From Aculops lycopersici (lineage: Eukaryota; Arthropoda; Arachnida; Trombidiformes; Eriophyidae), in contig WNKI01000001.1 of assembly GCA_015350385.1 (NCBI GenBank), positions 11,963,329-12,027,328 on the forward strand: DNA of 64,000 bases, written 5' to 3'. The position numbers and the translations under genes were made by a program. Positions 52,983 through 62,865 of the stretch are shown piece after piece; positions within the stretch are counted from its first letter, which is position 1, and the number at the start of each line of letters is the position of its first letter. The notes under the pieces are model-generated. The model saw nothing but the letters and a program-made list of their open reading frames with translations. It did not search any database and had not been told where the DNA came from.

Positions 52983-55556
52983 CTAGTAAGTTGATAGATA
53001 AGTTTCGAGAGACTCTCTGTCTCTAGCCAACCAGTCGGCGTTCAATCTGATGGTTTCCAACACCTGCTGCACGGTTCTCTCTGACCCTGGATATTCGTTC
53101 TCCTCAAAGTAAAGGCGAAGCTTCTCGGCCATCTCCTCTGATGCAAATCCCTCGAACAGTCCCTGTAGTAGATTCGAAAACATCGGGCCACTCTCCATGG
53201 AGCGGAACAGTTCCTCGTGCTCTTGGAACACCTCAAAAGCCCTCTGGGGGTGAGTTGAGCCAATTGGGCACAATATATTGTTCTTATCCTGCAAACGAAT
53301 GTTTGATGAAAGTGCAAAACGAATCACCTCATTCAAGCGCTTCGAGTCCTTGCACGTACCTATACCTTTAGCGATACGATTCCTCTCATCACTTGTGTGA
53401 GAGTTCCAAAATAAATAGTACGCTTGATCATGTTCATTATCGTCACCATGACTTACAATTGCCATGGTCACTGCAGTAAGCAGCTCGCTTCTAATACGTC
53501 TAGTCTTTCGATCTTTGAAGATAAGCCTCGCTTTCGTGATCAAATCAGTGTCTTCAAAACTGATTAGTCGCTCTATTAATAACGGTCGAAGCATTACATC
53601 ATTCTCAGGTTCGCCCTCCTTTCGTACCCAACCAAGTTTTGCGAAGACGTGTTTGTACAACTCACGACCCATAGCATACAATTTGGATTGGAATGTTGTA
53701 TGGGATAGCAAGGTGCTCAGACGAGCAAAAATTGAGTCGATCATCGTCCAAACAATGTATTCCTTCTCCTCCTTGAGAGTAGCCACCATTTTTAACAGAC
53801 TAACGCTGTCCACTTTTCCAGCTTGGCATAGGGCAAAGTAGTCGTTTAGCAGACCAAATCGATCAGCTACGTCTAGTTCCTTGGATGTCATTGCTTCAAG
53901 CAACTTATCGAACATTTCCGGAGGGTAGGCGCACCTGTAGAGGCCACTGCAACCGGGATTGAACTTGACCCACTTTCCGCCCGGATTGTCCACAACCATA
54001 ACCTCGTCTTGCATCATACCAAATGATATTTCCTCCTCGGAATCAGTCACGGCCGCAACGGGAATCATCCACTTGAGATCCTCCTTGGGAGGCTTACCAT
54101 CAGCAGTAAATCTACTTTGCTTCAAGGTTAATTTGTCGCCGTCTTGGGTGATGGAGATCCAGGGGTATCCTGTTCGTAATGTCCACCCGTTCATTATCTC
54201 GCGAACCGGTTTCTCACTGGCCGATTCGAGAGCATCCCAGAGATCATTTGTTTCTGCCGCACTATACGAGAATTTCTCCAAATACAATTTGAGACCCTTC
54301 CGGAATGCCTCGTCGCCAATAAACTTGTAGATCATTCGTATTACTGAGGCTCCTTTGCAGTATGATATGGCATCGAAAATTGTGGGAATTTCTGACGCAT
54401 GTTCAATGGGTACCTCAATGGGGTGACTGTTGTGCAATGCATCAAGTTTCATCGCAACCGCGTAGTCATCCGTAAGGAATCTTTGCCAAATTCTACCTTC
54501 TGGTAGGATTTTATCAACACACAGGTACTCCATAAAACTTGCAAATCCCTCTTTGAGCCAAAGGTGAGTCCACCATTTAATTGTTACCAGATTGCCGAAC
54601 CATTGATGGGCAATCTCGTGAGCGATAACCAATGCCACAGATTGCTTCGTTTCTGGAGTGGAATTAACTGGATCCACAAGTAGACGTGTCTCGCGGTAGG
54701 TAATCAAGCCCCAATTTTCCATGGCTCCAATGGGAAAGTCGGGAACAGCCATCAGATCGAGTTTTGGTAACATGTATTCAATTTCAAAGAACCTCTCGTA
54801 AAATAAGACAGCTTTTTGAGCGATAAACAGGGCGAATTTACCGCTTTTCTCCTTACCCTTGGTGGCAAATATTCTTGGACAAATACTATAATCGCCTACG
54901 GGCTCCGCATCATCGTATCCAAAGTCGCCGTAGCAAATGGCGAGCAGATAGGTGGACATTTTTGGTGTCCTGTGGAATTTGATTTTGGCTATATTTCTTT
55001 TAGATGGAAATGGTAAAAAGCAATCAGTCGGTTCATATAGTCCGTATTCTTTAGTTGGCATATTCGAAACGACACGGTTGGAACCGGACATTTGGTAGAT
55101 GGCGGAAACATCGAACGTAGCCCTTAGTTCCGGCTCGTCGAAACAAGGGAATGCGCGCCTAGCGTAGGTTGGCTCGAAATGAGTTGCTGCACCCCATCTA
55201 TCCTTATCCTTGAAGCGATATTTTGTCTTGTAGAAACCTTTCATAGTATCATTGAATTTACCGATAAACTTGATCCTGATACTACCTGTCTGTGGCAATT
55301 CATCCTCGAATATGAGGTTAATTGTTTCGTTGGCTTCATCGTGAATACACTCTTTGATTTTTATCTCTGGTTCGACACAATGAGTTAGATGAACAATGAT
55401 ATTAAGCTTGTATGAATGCAATAACATACTCTTGTGCCCTGTTCCGGTGGAAGTGTAATCGATCACGAGATCTCCTTGAAATTCATAATTTAGCATAAAA
55501 ATGATGTAACTTAGGTCATAATGAACTGGTTTGAATGTATCTGGTAATCGCGACAT
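52983..55556 (-). CDS. NPEPPS: Puromycin-sensitive-type M1 aminopeptidase
   Basis: Intronless, 857 residues. This is a cytosolic zinc aminopeptidase trimming N-terminal residues from peptides. Seen: the exopeptidase motif GAMEN at 277-281, the zinc motif HEIAHQW (313-319) with the third ligand Glu336 (HExxH-x18-E), the transition-state Tyr399 in ISYCKGASVIRM, NSHPIEV, and an ERAP1-type C-terminal helical domain. There is no signal peptide or membrane anchor, which separates it from aminopeptidase N/ERAP and fits the puromycin-sensitive (NPEPPS) branch. The ATG at 55554-55556 begins the expected RLPDTFKPVHYDL. A minus-strand AATAAA lies at 52882-52877. Confidence 0.93.
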   Translation of the reverse strand: MSRLPDTFKPVHYDLSYIIFMLNYEFQGDLVIDYTSTGTGHKSMLLHSYKLNIIVHLTHCVEPEIKIKECIHDEANETINLIFEDELPQTGSIRIKFIGKFNDTMKGFYKTKYRFKDKDRWGAATHFEPTYARRAFPCFDEPELRATFDVSAIYQMSGSNRVVSNMPTKEYGLYEPTDCFLPFPSKRNIAKIKFHRTPKMSTYLLAICYGDFGYDDAEPVGDYSICPRIFATKGKEKSGKFALFIAQKAVLFYERFFEIEYMLPKLDLMAVPDFPIGAMENWGLITYRETRLLVDPVNSTPETKQSVALVIAHEIAHQWFGNLVTIKWWTHLWLKEGFASFMEYLCVDKILPEGRIWQRFLTDDYAVAMKLDALHNSHPIEVPIEHASEIPTIFDAISYCKGASVIRMIYKFIGDEAFRKGLKLYLEKFSYSAAETNDLWDALESASEKPVREIMNGWTLRTGYPWISITQDGDKLTLKQSRFTADGKPPKEDLKWMIPVAAVTDSEEEISFGMMQDEVMVVDNPGGKWVKFNPGCSGLYRCAYPPEMFDKLLEAMTSKELDVADRFGLLNDYFALCQAGKVDSVSLLKMVATLKEEKEYIVWTMIDSIFARLSTLLSHTTFQSKLYAMGRELYKHVFAKLGWVRKEGEPENDVMLRPLLIERLISFEDTDLITKARLIFKDRKTRRIRSELLTAVTMAIVSHGDDNEHDQAYYLFWNSHTSDERNRIAKGIGTCKDSKRLNEVIRFALSSNIRLQDKNNILCPIGSTHPQRAFEVFQEHEELFRSMESGPMFSNLLQGLFEGFASEEMAEKLRLYFEENEYPGSERTVQQVLETIRLNADWLARDRESLETYLSTY

Positions 55557-56489
55557 TTTGCCTCTCGCTATTTCTACAGTATGTTCAAAAGAATTAAAGT
55601 TAGATTGGAAAGTAACTTAGTACGGATAAGATTGAAATTTTTAAAGGTATTATGTTTTGCGATAAAAGATGTCCACTAGCGAAAAGGTAAAGCGAACCTA
55701 CACTGTGAGCAAGGACACAATAAATACAATGACGAGTCGCCTTTAGAAGAACTTATTTTTGTTTCATTGTTCGCTTCTATCATAGAAGTTCTATGCTCCC
55801 TCTGCGACCTCCTTTTTGTGACTCAACCAATTGGCCGCAGCGATAGGGACTTCGCAGCACAGCACAATACCCTACCAGTTTGCAGGCATAAAGGGCCCGT
55901 GAGACTTGCAGTCGCAAAATGAGTGCCACTAGAGAACAAAGCGACAAAAGAACAACACCCCAAAACGAAACCTTCCTCCACAACGTACACTACTACATTG
56001 TGTTCTTTTGTGGGCCCAACATGTAGAATCCACAACCAGAGCCCTCGTCATGGAGTTCAATTCAATTGGCCTACTGTGTTATTTTGAAAAGAAAATTGAT
56101 TACTAGTCGGTTACCTCGGCTCCGCTCGAGGTTATGCCTATTTTCTGTGCGACTTTTCAAAAAACTGCGCCCCGGCTTGCTCCACCAACCAGCTGCGCGT
56201 TACAGCAGTGACGCGCTTTATGACAAATCATGACGATTTAAAAGGACGAAAAAGATCAGCTCAAATTGCCCGAATGGTTTTTAAGTATATGATAATCTAC
56301 CATTATCATTGATAAGTAGTATGTAGAAATTTATTGTTTCATAAATAATGATGATTGCTGTTATCGAATATCATGTCATGTTGTTGATGTTTTATCTGTT
56401 GTTGATTGAGTGAGTGCAACCTCAAGCTTATCACCTCAATCTTACTCTTTGATGCTTGAGGCAAACAGTCTGTCGAGATATGACCAAAT
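55557..56489. other. Intergenic, aminopeptidase upstream / CAP downstream
   Basis: About 930 bp. Short unsupported frames only. A minus-strand AATAAA at 56335-56330 probably ends the CAP transcript. Confidence 0.45.
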
Positions 56490-57764
56490 CTAAGCCTTAT
56501 CCAGAGCCTCAGTCTTGAAGTGGTTGCCCGCCCAGACAGTTTTAAGTTGCTCCGGGATAGCATGCTCCTTATAGTCACCGGTGGCCTCGTCTACAATGCA
56601 AACATTTATCTCAGCTGACTTGGCTGAAACTAGCTCCACATCCAAGGCATCCTTTCTAAGGAACAACTGGAAGCCGTCCGTCTTATCGATGGTTATGGTG
56701 GGAACCTTTCCTGTCGGCTGAGCCTGGATACTCTGGCAATTGATGAATTCGACAAGCGATACAATGTCATCGAATACCAACGACAGCTTTTTGCAACTAT
56801 CTACTGTAATTGAGTTGACCTTGCCCTGGACAAAGACAGTAATTCGCTCGCATCTATAGATGTTGACTGATTGATTCATTTCAGTTATATTGATGTTCAG
56901 CGGCTTGTCAAGAGTGGCATCAGTGTGATACTCGACCATCCACTTTCGGCCCTCAAACTCAAATTTGGGCACCCGATTCATTGCAGGCGTCGAGCGAGGA
57001 TCCGGCGACTTGGAACGCGACGAGCGCTCGGAGATGGGTGTTTGTAAGCTGCGGTTGTCTTTGTTTACCTTACGTAAATTCTTCGTAATATCTGTTCCTT
57101 GGTTCAATTCCTTGAGTAAAGCCATCCTAGCCGTAGCATCGGCATCAATGGTCGGCGGGGCACCCATTGATGGCGGTGGTGGCGGAGGAGGCATTCCTGA
57201 CATTGGTGGCGGGGGTGGGGGTGGCATACCTGACGAGCCGCCGCCGCCAATGGCCGATGGACTAAAGTCACCACCGCGAGGATTCCATACCAGTCCGGTG
57301 GTGTGGATCTGACGGATGAACTTTTGCAACTCACCTAGGAATTGCAACCAAGACTGAGCCCATTCAACGTGCAATTTGTCCTTATCCTTGTAGGCCACTA
57401 GCACCTTGTTGGTGTAAAATTGGGCCGCATCTATCATCTCCTTGACGTAGGGGGCTGGAGTTGGAGCAACAGCGAGCCAACCCAAAGCTGGGATTGACTC
57501 GCTTATTGCAGCTAGGTGGTTGAATAGAGTGTGAGCTCTATGCTTTTGCTTAAACTCCTCGACTTTGCCCATGAGAGCGCCTACGGGTTTGAGTAATTCC
57601 GCTAGCTCCTGTTGAGATGGCTTCTTCACTTGACCAGCCAAATCTATAATCTTGAAATGCGAATGGACGGCATCCTGAACAAGAACTGAAATCTCCTGGA
57701 CAACGTCACCAATCTGTTGACTCTTTTGTACAAATATATTAAAGCTGTCCTTTACAGTGTCCAT
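56490..57764 (-). CDS. CAP: Adenylyl cyclase-associated protein (CAP, capulet)
   Basis: Intronless, 424 residues from the ATG at 57762-57764. CAP recycles actin: it binds cofilin-G-actin, promotes nucleotide exchange and hands actin to profilin. In order: the N-terminal helical-folded domain (LFNHLAAISESIPALGWL, PYVKEMIDAAQFYTNKVL), a proline-rich run of two poly-P tracts at about 190-215 (profilin/SH3 sites), a WH2 motif (ARMALLKELNQGTDIT), and the beta-helical CARP domain (about 275-424; KINSITVDSCKK-type repeats, SAKSAEINVCI, PEQLKTVW). It begins roughly 50 residues late compared with human CAP and lacks the RLE coiled-coil oligomerisation motif. No upstream exon supplying it is visible. 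Confidence 0.93.
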   Translation of the reverse strand: MDTVKDSFNIFVQKSQQIGDVVQEISVLVQDAVHSHFKIIDLAGQVKKPSQQELAELLKPVGALMGKVEEFKQKHRAHTLFNHLAAISESIPALGWLAVAPTPAPYVKEMIDAAQFYTNKVLVAYKDKDKLHVEWAQSWLQFLGELQKFIRQIHTTGLVWNPRGGDFSPSAIGGGGSSGMPPPPPPPMSGMPPPPPPPSMGAPPTIDADATARMALLKELNQGTDITKNLRKVNKDNRSLQTPISERSSRSKSPDPRSTPAMNRVPKFEFEGRKWMVEYHTDATLDKPLNINITEMNQSVNIYRCERITVFVQGKVNSITVDSCKKLSLVFDDIVSLVEFINCQSIQAQPTGKVPTITIDKTDGFQLFLRKDALDVELVSAKSAEINVCIVDEATGDYKEHAIPEQLKTVWAGNHFKTEALDKA

Positions 57765-58279
57765 GTTTTTGTTTTGGCTGTTGGATGGTAGTTCTTCTTT
57801 AATTTGATTAGTAATGCGATAATACTCTTGATGTTTCAATGGTAAATCTTCTCTTGGAGGGTTTAATATTTATCTATTTTTCCTTTAACTAAAATCAACC
57901 TGATGAATAGAATAAGATATATTATTTATTTGTTCAATAGTCTCTGACGAGCTACTGATGAGTGTCCTGTTTTTGTAGTAAAGGTCGTCAAGTCCTTTGC
58001 CAACTCAACGTTTCAAAGAAAATCAGTTCAGAAGAGTTGTCACTGAAACTTCGGCATCGATTTTCCACGAATACACTTTCCACTCATAGCTGGCAATCGC
58101 CCCAATCCTCTGTGTGAGATTGTTGCGTTGAGTTTGCGCTTTGTGCGAGTGCGTTGCCTCAGGCAACTTGCCTGCTCTTAAAATTGATGTTTACCATTGT
58201 CGCTCGCTCATTAGGCAACATTTGTTGTTAATATTAATCATCAAATTAGTCATCAAGTACAAACCCTTAAAAGTCAACC
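57765..58279. promoter_or_regulatory. Bidirectional promoter region CAP / NDUFA6
   Basis: This 515-bp gap between divergent start codons must drive both genes. No TATA box or repeat stands out. Confidence 0.45.
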
Positions 58280-58672
58280 ATGAAGACTACATGTGTCCGA
58301 TGGGCGCCAAGGGTCAAGGATGTCACCTTCAATTTTCTGCCCGTAAACACTAACCTTTCATTGGACAAGAAAGAGGTGAGACGAAGGACGCTCGGTTTGT
58401 ATCGCGCTTGGTACCGTCAAATACCCATCATATTCTACGACTACAACTTCCCCGTAACACCGGAACAAGGGCGCTCCAAGTTGAGGGAGATCTTTGTCAA
58501 GAATTCTAGAATAGTTGACCCAAGATTAATCAACACTCTTGTCATAAAAGGACAGATGGAATTGAATGAAACGGTGAATAAGCAAAAAGAGGAATGTCAC
58601 CTTTGGAAGTACTTTAGAGCAGAGGAGAAGAAACCGCAGACCTTCTTGACCAAGTTCCTCGAGGGCAGGTAG
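58280..58672 (+). CDS. NDUFA6: NADH dehydrogenase 1 alpha subunit 6 (complex I B14, LYR protein)
   Basis: Intronless, 130 residues. This is an accessory subunit of mitochondrial complex I that binds the acyl-carrier protein through its LYR motif. The motif is seen as LGLYRAWYRQIP (about residues 38-49), followed by KLREIFVKNSRIVDPRLI and LVIKGQMELNET, all typical. The C-terminus has FLTKFLEGR, matching the family ending. Length is normal (about 125-130). The ATG is at 58280. A possible ATTAAA poly(A) signal lies at 58732-58737. Confidence 0.93.
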   Translation: MKTTCVRWAPRVKDVTFNFLPVNTNLSLDKKEVRRRTLGLYRAWYRQIPIIFYDYNFPVTPEQGRSKLREIFVKNSRIVDPRLINTLVIKGQMELNETVNKQKEECHLWKYFRAEEKKPQTFLTKFLEGR

Positions 58673-59242
58673 AGTGATTAGCTAGTAGGCAACTATGTAA
58701 ACAAGTCGTAAGCAATTGTTATAGTTTTAAGATTAAATATTGATACCATGGTGGTGGCCATCGCTGAAACCATTTGGACCTTACAGTCGTTGACTTTTAT
58801 TTTGTCGCGGAGGTCCGTCTCTAAACTTAATTTGGATTTTATACACGTGTTTCGTAAGGAGTCTCAATTTTGGCGACTTATTCTCCTGTATTAATATTTT
58901 TCACCAAATCCCATAGACTCCCATACTGATTCAAATAAGTGTGGGAGTCTGATGGATGCTCATACGATGGATTCGGAAATTAGTAGTCAACGAGTATAGT
59001 TTCGAAATTGTTTGTTTACACGAGTTCGTTTGGTTCTACATTGAATGTGTGTGCAGTTCTGAAAACAGCGCAAATCTCTTTTGACTCGATCTGTTTGTGC
59101 GTGTGAACGCGCTTCATCATGTGGTATTGAATTCGAATCACAACAAATTGTCCATCTCTCATGGTCGAAACTAGATATATTTAACAACCATCACCTAGAA
59201 TGTATACCCCATAACAATAACTAAGACTATTGATTATCTAGA
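58673..59242. other. Intergenic, NDUFA6 to SLC30A9
   Basis: 570 bp with one inverted repeat, 58915-58926 against 58939-58950 (11 of 12 bases paired, 12-base loop). No gene is seen. Confidence 0.5.
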
Positions 59243-60625
59243 ATGGAGAGACTGCCGGTTCGGCAGTTAGTCCGGCATTGTGCTCTCTATTCGAAGCAAC
59301 GTCAACTTACTCCCCTCGCAGCAACTGGACTTGAGCATCGACATCAACGATATTGCATCTCTGTCAGATTCTATACCAAAGGGAGTCCACCGCAACCGGG
59401 TGGCAACTCGCCCAAACGTCTTTTCAAGGATGTGATAGATAATATCAGCCAGGAATTTGCCCATAACAAAACTATAAGAGCAAATCTAGAGAAATGCAGT
59501 CAAGTGGAGACGATGAAGTCGTCGTCATCAATGGCATCATCGAAACTAAATGAAACTGAAGCTTTCAGGCAAGCCAGGGAAAATTTCCGAAAAGAGGAGG
59601 AAGAGCTGTTGCGAAGTTCGAGCCGAGTAGTCTGGGGTGCCGTCATGCTAAATGGTGCCAACTTCATAGCTAAAACAATAGCCTGGTTTTACACTGGATC
59701 TCATTCGATGTTTGCCGAATCGGTACACTCCTTTGCTGATACGGCAAATCAACTCATCCTCGCGGTTGGTATCAGGAAGTCGGTTCAAAGTCCCACCGCC
59801 GACCACCCTTATGGGTACCATCCAATGCGTTACATTGCCCCTCTTATTTCAGGCGTCGGCATCTTCTGTGTCGGTTGCGGTCTTTCAATTTATCACGGAA
59901 TGGAGGCACTGGTCACCAATCAGCCCGAAATTTTCGTCTCCCCTCTTTGGGCCTATGGAATCTTAACCTTCTCGTTGGTGTCGGAGAGCACAACTTTACT
60001 TATGGCTTTGAGGGCACTCAGAATCGGTGCCTACAGATCCAACCTCAAGATGAAAGATTATATCGCCAAAAACAGTGACCCGGGAGTTATAGTTGTCCTT
60101 CTCGAGGATATGGCTGCCGTTCTCGGCATCGGTATCGCGGCCACCTGTATGGTCCTGACAAGTCATTATGGAACTCACCTATTCGACGCTGTAGGCTCAC
60201 TAATGATTGGCAGTCTCCTTGGAGGAGTAGCCGCCTTCATAATTAAGAAGAATACTATAGCACTAGTTGGTAAATCAATACCCCGTGAGACTCTGCTGAG
60301 CATCAATAGGCTAATTGAGAAGGACATACTGATCAGAGCGATCCACGATGTCAAGGCAACCGATTTAGGTAATGGAATTGTACGTTACAAGGCGGAGGTC
60401 GACGTCGACGGACGAGAGCTGGCGAAAAAGTATCTCGAACGGGTCAATCTGACTGAGTTGCTCGAAGAAATTCAGGGTATCAAGAGTGAGAAGGATGCAG
60501 AGTCATTCGTGCTCGAGCACGGTGAGAAGGTTGTCGATTTGTTGGGCGCCGAAGTGGATCGAATAGAGAAAGAGTTGCGTAAGAAGCACCCGAAGGTGAG
60601 ACACGTTGACTTGGAAGTGCTGTGA
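59243..60625 (+). CDS. SLC30A9: Mitochondrial zinc transporter SLC30A9 (ZnT9)
   Basis: Intronless, 460 residues. SLC30A9 is a cation-diffusion-facilitator relative that exports zinc from mitochondria. The first about 45 residues are basic with few acidic residues (MERLPVRQLVRH), fitting a targeting sequence. The transporter core spans about 125-340: MLNGANFIAKTIAWF, the metal-site motif SVHSFADTANQ, ADHPYGYHPMRY, and LLEDMAAVLGIG. The cytosolic-type C-terminal domain ends DLEVL, as in orthologues. Human ZnT9 is about 568 residues; this one is shorter N-terminal to the core. The ATG at 59243 follows an AT-rich leader. Confidence 0.93.
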   Translation: MERLPVRQLVRHCALYSKQRQLTPLAATGLEHRHQRYCISVRFYTKGSPPQPGGNSPKRLFKDVIDNISQEFAHNKTIRANLEKCSQVETMKSSSSMASSKLNETEAFRQARENFRKEEEELLRSSSRVVWGAVMLNGANFIAKTIAWFYTGSHSMFAESVHSFADTANQLILAVGIRKSVQSPTADHPYGYHPMRYIAPLISGVGIFCVGCGLSIYHGMEALVTNQPEIFVSPLWAYGILTFSLVSESTTLLMALRALRIGAYRSNLKMKDYIAKNSDPGVIVVLLEDMAAVLGIGIAATCMVLTSHYGTHLFDAVGSLMIGSLLGGVAAFIIKKNTIALVGKSIPRETLLSINRLIEKDILIRAIHDVKATDLGNGIVRYKAEVDVDGRELAKKYLERVNLTELLEEIQGIKSEKDAESFVLEHGEKVVDLLGAEVDRIEKELRKKHPKVRHVDLEVL

Positions 60626-61164
60626 TCAATAGATACAAGACAAAACAAGATCTCAATTGAACCTCTTTGCATTGCAGAGAATGTCAATTGATACTCAATC
60701 AAATGTAACGGGAAACCAGCACCAGGTGTTGCTCACTCACTCACTCTTCCACTTGCTTATTTTGAGTTTTATCACTTCTTTGCTTCCACTCATGGAGTTT
60801 GCTTGTAAGCTGTCAGATTGTTGCGGTTGCTAAATTCAACTCCCAAATCACAAGGTTAACAACCCTGACACCCTCCAAATTGTTGTTGTTTCCACGATCC
60901 GCTCGCCAAAAGACTCGAGTTTGAATAAAATTAGAGATGTAATAACATGCAGTTTGCAAGCTAATGGCTCGCGCTGACCAAGCTAGCAGTTGGACGTCAA
61001 ATTATGCAACGGCAACGACTAGAAAGTTGCGTGGGATTCAAAAAAGTGCGGAGTCGCTCTTAATTCTTTCGCCAAATAGACTGGCCGCCCCTAAGTTGAT
61101 TTAGTGCATCAAATGTACGAAACAAAGGCGAACAAAGTGTCGGTAACCTTGCACTGGCACCCAC
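60626..61164. other. Intergenic
   Basis: About 540 bp beyond SLC30A9. I found no second exon for the candidate minus-strand gene at 61165-61368, nor any other gene. Confidence 0.45.
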
Positions 61165-61368
61165 CTGTAGCTTGTTGCGATCGCTAACACGCACACGCCC
61201 ATTTGGTTTCATCTTTCTCTTTTTCGACTCATTCAATGTGATAACTTGAAATGTGCTGTGGACTCGACAGCTGGTTGAGGCGCCCATCAAAATTGTAACA
61301 ACAACAACAAAACTACAACAGCGACAGCTCACTATTTGCTGATTCCAGAGAGTTTTGTCTCCCGACAT
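61165..61368 (-). CDS. Candidate first exon of a secreted protein
   Basis: 68 codons from the ATG at 61366-61368 to a donor-like CTACAG/GTGGGT at 61165. The start MSGDKTLWNQQIVSCRCC is followed by the hydrophobic SFVVVVTILMGAS and a possible signal-peptidase site near TSCRVHS. A basic stretch (ESKKRKMKPNGRVRV) then resembles a processed propeptide. A TATA box lies 190 bp upstream. If the donor is not used, the frame runs on to a stop at 61060 (102 residues). No downstream exon was found, so the product is unknown. Confidence 0.4.
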
Positions 61369-61557
61369 GGTGATGACTGGATGCTCCACATTCAGTCATC
61401 TCCGCTGCCACAAACTGCACTCCTCGTCAAGCTCACAAGCTTGGCGAACGATCGAACTATTGAGCTAGCAATCAATTGACGCTGTTTTGACAGTCACATC
61501 GGCGCCACAAGAGGTGAGTGAGTTATTGAAGTGGAGTGGGCAACGGGAGCCAGCTTA

Positions 61558-61566
61558 CTATTTATA
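61558..61566 (-). promoter_or_regulatory. TATA box TATAAATAG
   Basis: It is the same nonamer, at nearly the same distance to the ATG (about 190 bp), as in the defensin-like gene at 41576-41584. Confidence 0.5.
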
Positions 61567-62865
61567 ATAGTGAGCTTGTTGCTTTGAGAGCTTGGCATTG
61601 TGCTGTTGTTATTATTAGTGCTACCGATATTACGATTGCTGCTGTTACGCCGAGAGCTCATCTCTCCTCTAGCTTCCAGCCGTCGACTCTATCGTTAGAA
61701 CAATGCTGGCTATAAAACTCGCTCGAAACCAACATGACACAACAGCAACAAGTAACCAGTCGTCGATCATTCCATTTGGTGGTTGCAATTTCTATCTACT
61801 CCTCTTAGTTGGCGCAATAACGAGCAAAATGGGCACAAAAACGATGACGAGGATGATGATGAGCAAGCGGATTGCTAGTGTTTGTGGTCGAACTCATCAT
61901 CGTCGTGGTCGTGGTTGTCTTTGTCGGCTAAAGCCAATGGGAAGGAGGCGGCTGGCTCATGTGGTCATCATTCAACGCGAGCTTGTTGCTTCTACTCGTA
62001 GTTACTTCTAACAGGTAGTTCTAATAATTAGCGCACAAGCACCGTGAGCGAAAGATGATATTAAATCCTCACGAGCTCGGCGTTTAGCGAGTGAGTGCGC
62101 GAGATCAAGTGGGTAAGCGTAAGCTGGAAAAGCAAAGCCAACTAGTGGTAAGACCAAACGGCCACTTGGGCAATCTTCCGTCAGTAGCATAGAGGAGAAA
62201 ATCAGTTGCTTTAGCACCATCTTTATTGTATGCTGATTGTGTAAGAGGCGGCGTCGGCTGAGGGCTTAAGCAAAACAGACTAACTTTTCTGCTGAGCAAG
62301 TGGCACTAGTGGCCATTGTGTTTGTTGTTTAGTCCCTTTGGCGGCTTACAACTTGCATTTCATTTCCCGTCGGTATTAGTAGCGAGCGCGAATTCTATTA
62401 ACAACTAAGCGCAGTACAACCACCATCAACCACTTGTGGCTCGTTTGTCCGCCCGCTCAGTTAGTCGTGCATTTACAGTTAATCATTCGGCGAGAGCTCA
62501 TCGTTCCTTTTGGTTGGCGAGCTGACTACTCAGCTCGCTCGTTCCATTTGCTAGTCCCCAGAGACCAACGACATCTATTCTTTCCCCAGACAACAACAGC
62601 AACATCAAAAACCACAACCACACGACAGACATAACCAAACGTTCAATTCGTAGGGTTCGAAAGATCATTCGTTTGTATTGTGAGTTCCAGATAGGAATTC
62701 TCTCGAACATCTAAACCTCAAGCGAGATGAGAATAGAATGAGTATCCAAATTTTTGGAAGCCACGTGCATGTCAAGCTCAAATGTAGACAATCTATTCGA
62801 TTCAAAGCAACAGAATTCATCAGTTGTACCGTTGTCATTGCGTAATACCAAGACTGGATTTCAAA
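61567..62865. other. Intergenic, upstream of TMEM272-like gene
   Basis: About 1.3 kb. A 102-codon frame at 61703-62011 (plus) starts with ATG and has a hydrophobic stretch, but is followed by repetitive basic sequence and has no support. Nothing else was seen. Confidence 0.45.

Noticed and set aside
61703..62011. 102-codon plus-strand frame with ATG and a hydrophobic stretch
   Set aside because: The hydrophobic stretch is followed by ATGATG and CGTCGT repeat-derived sequence; no family, no clear promoter or poly(A) signal.
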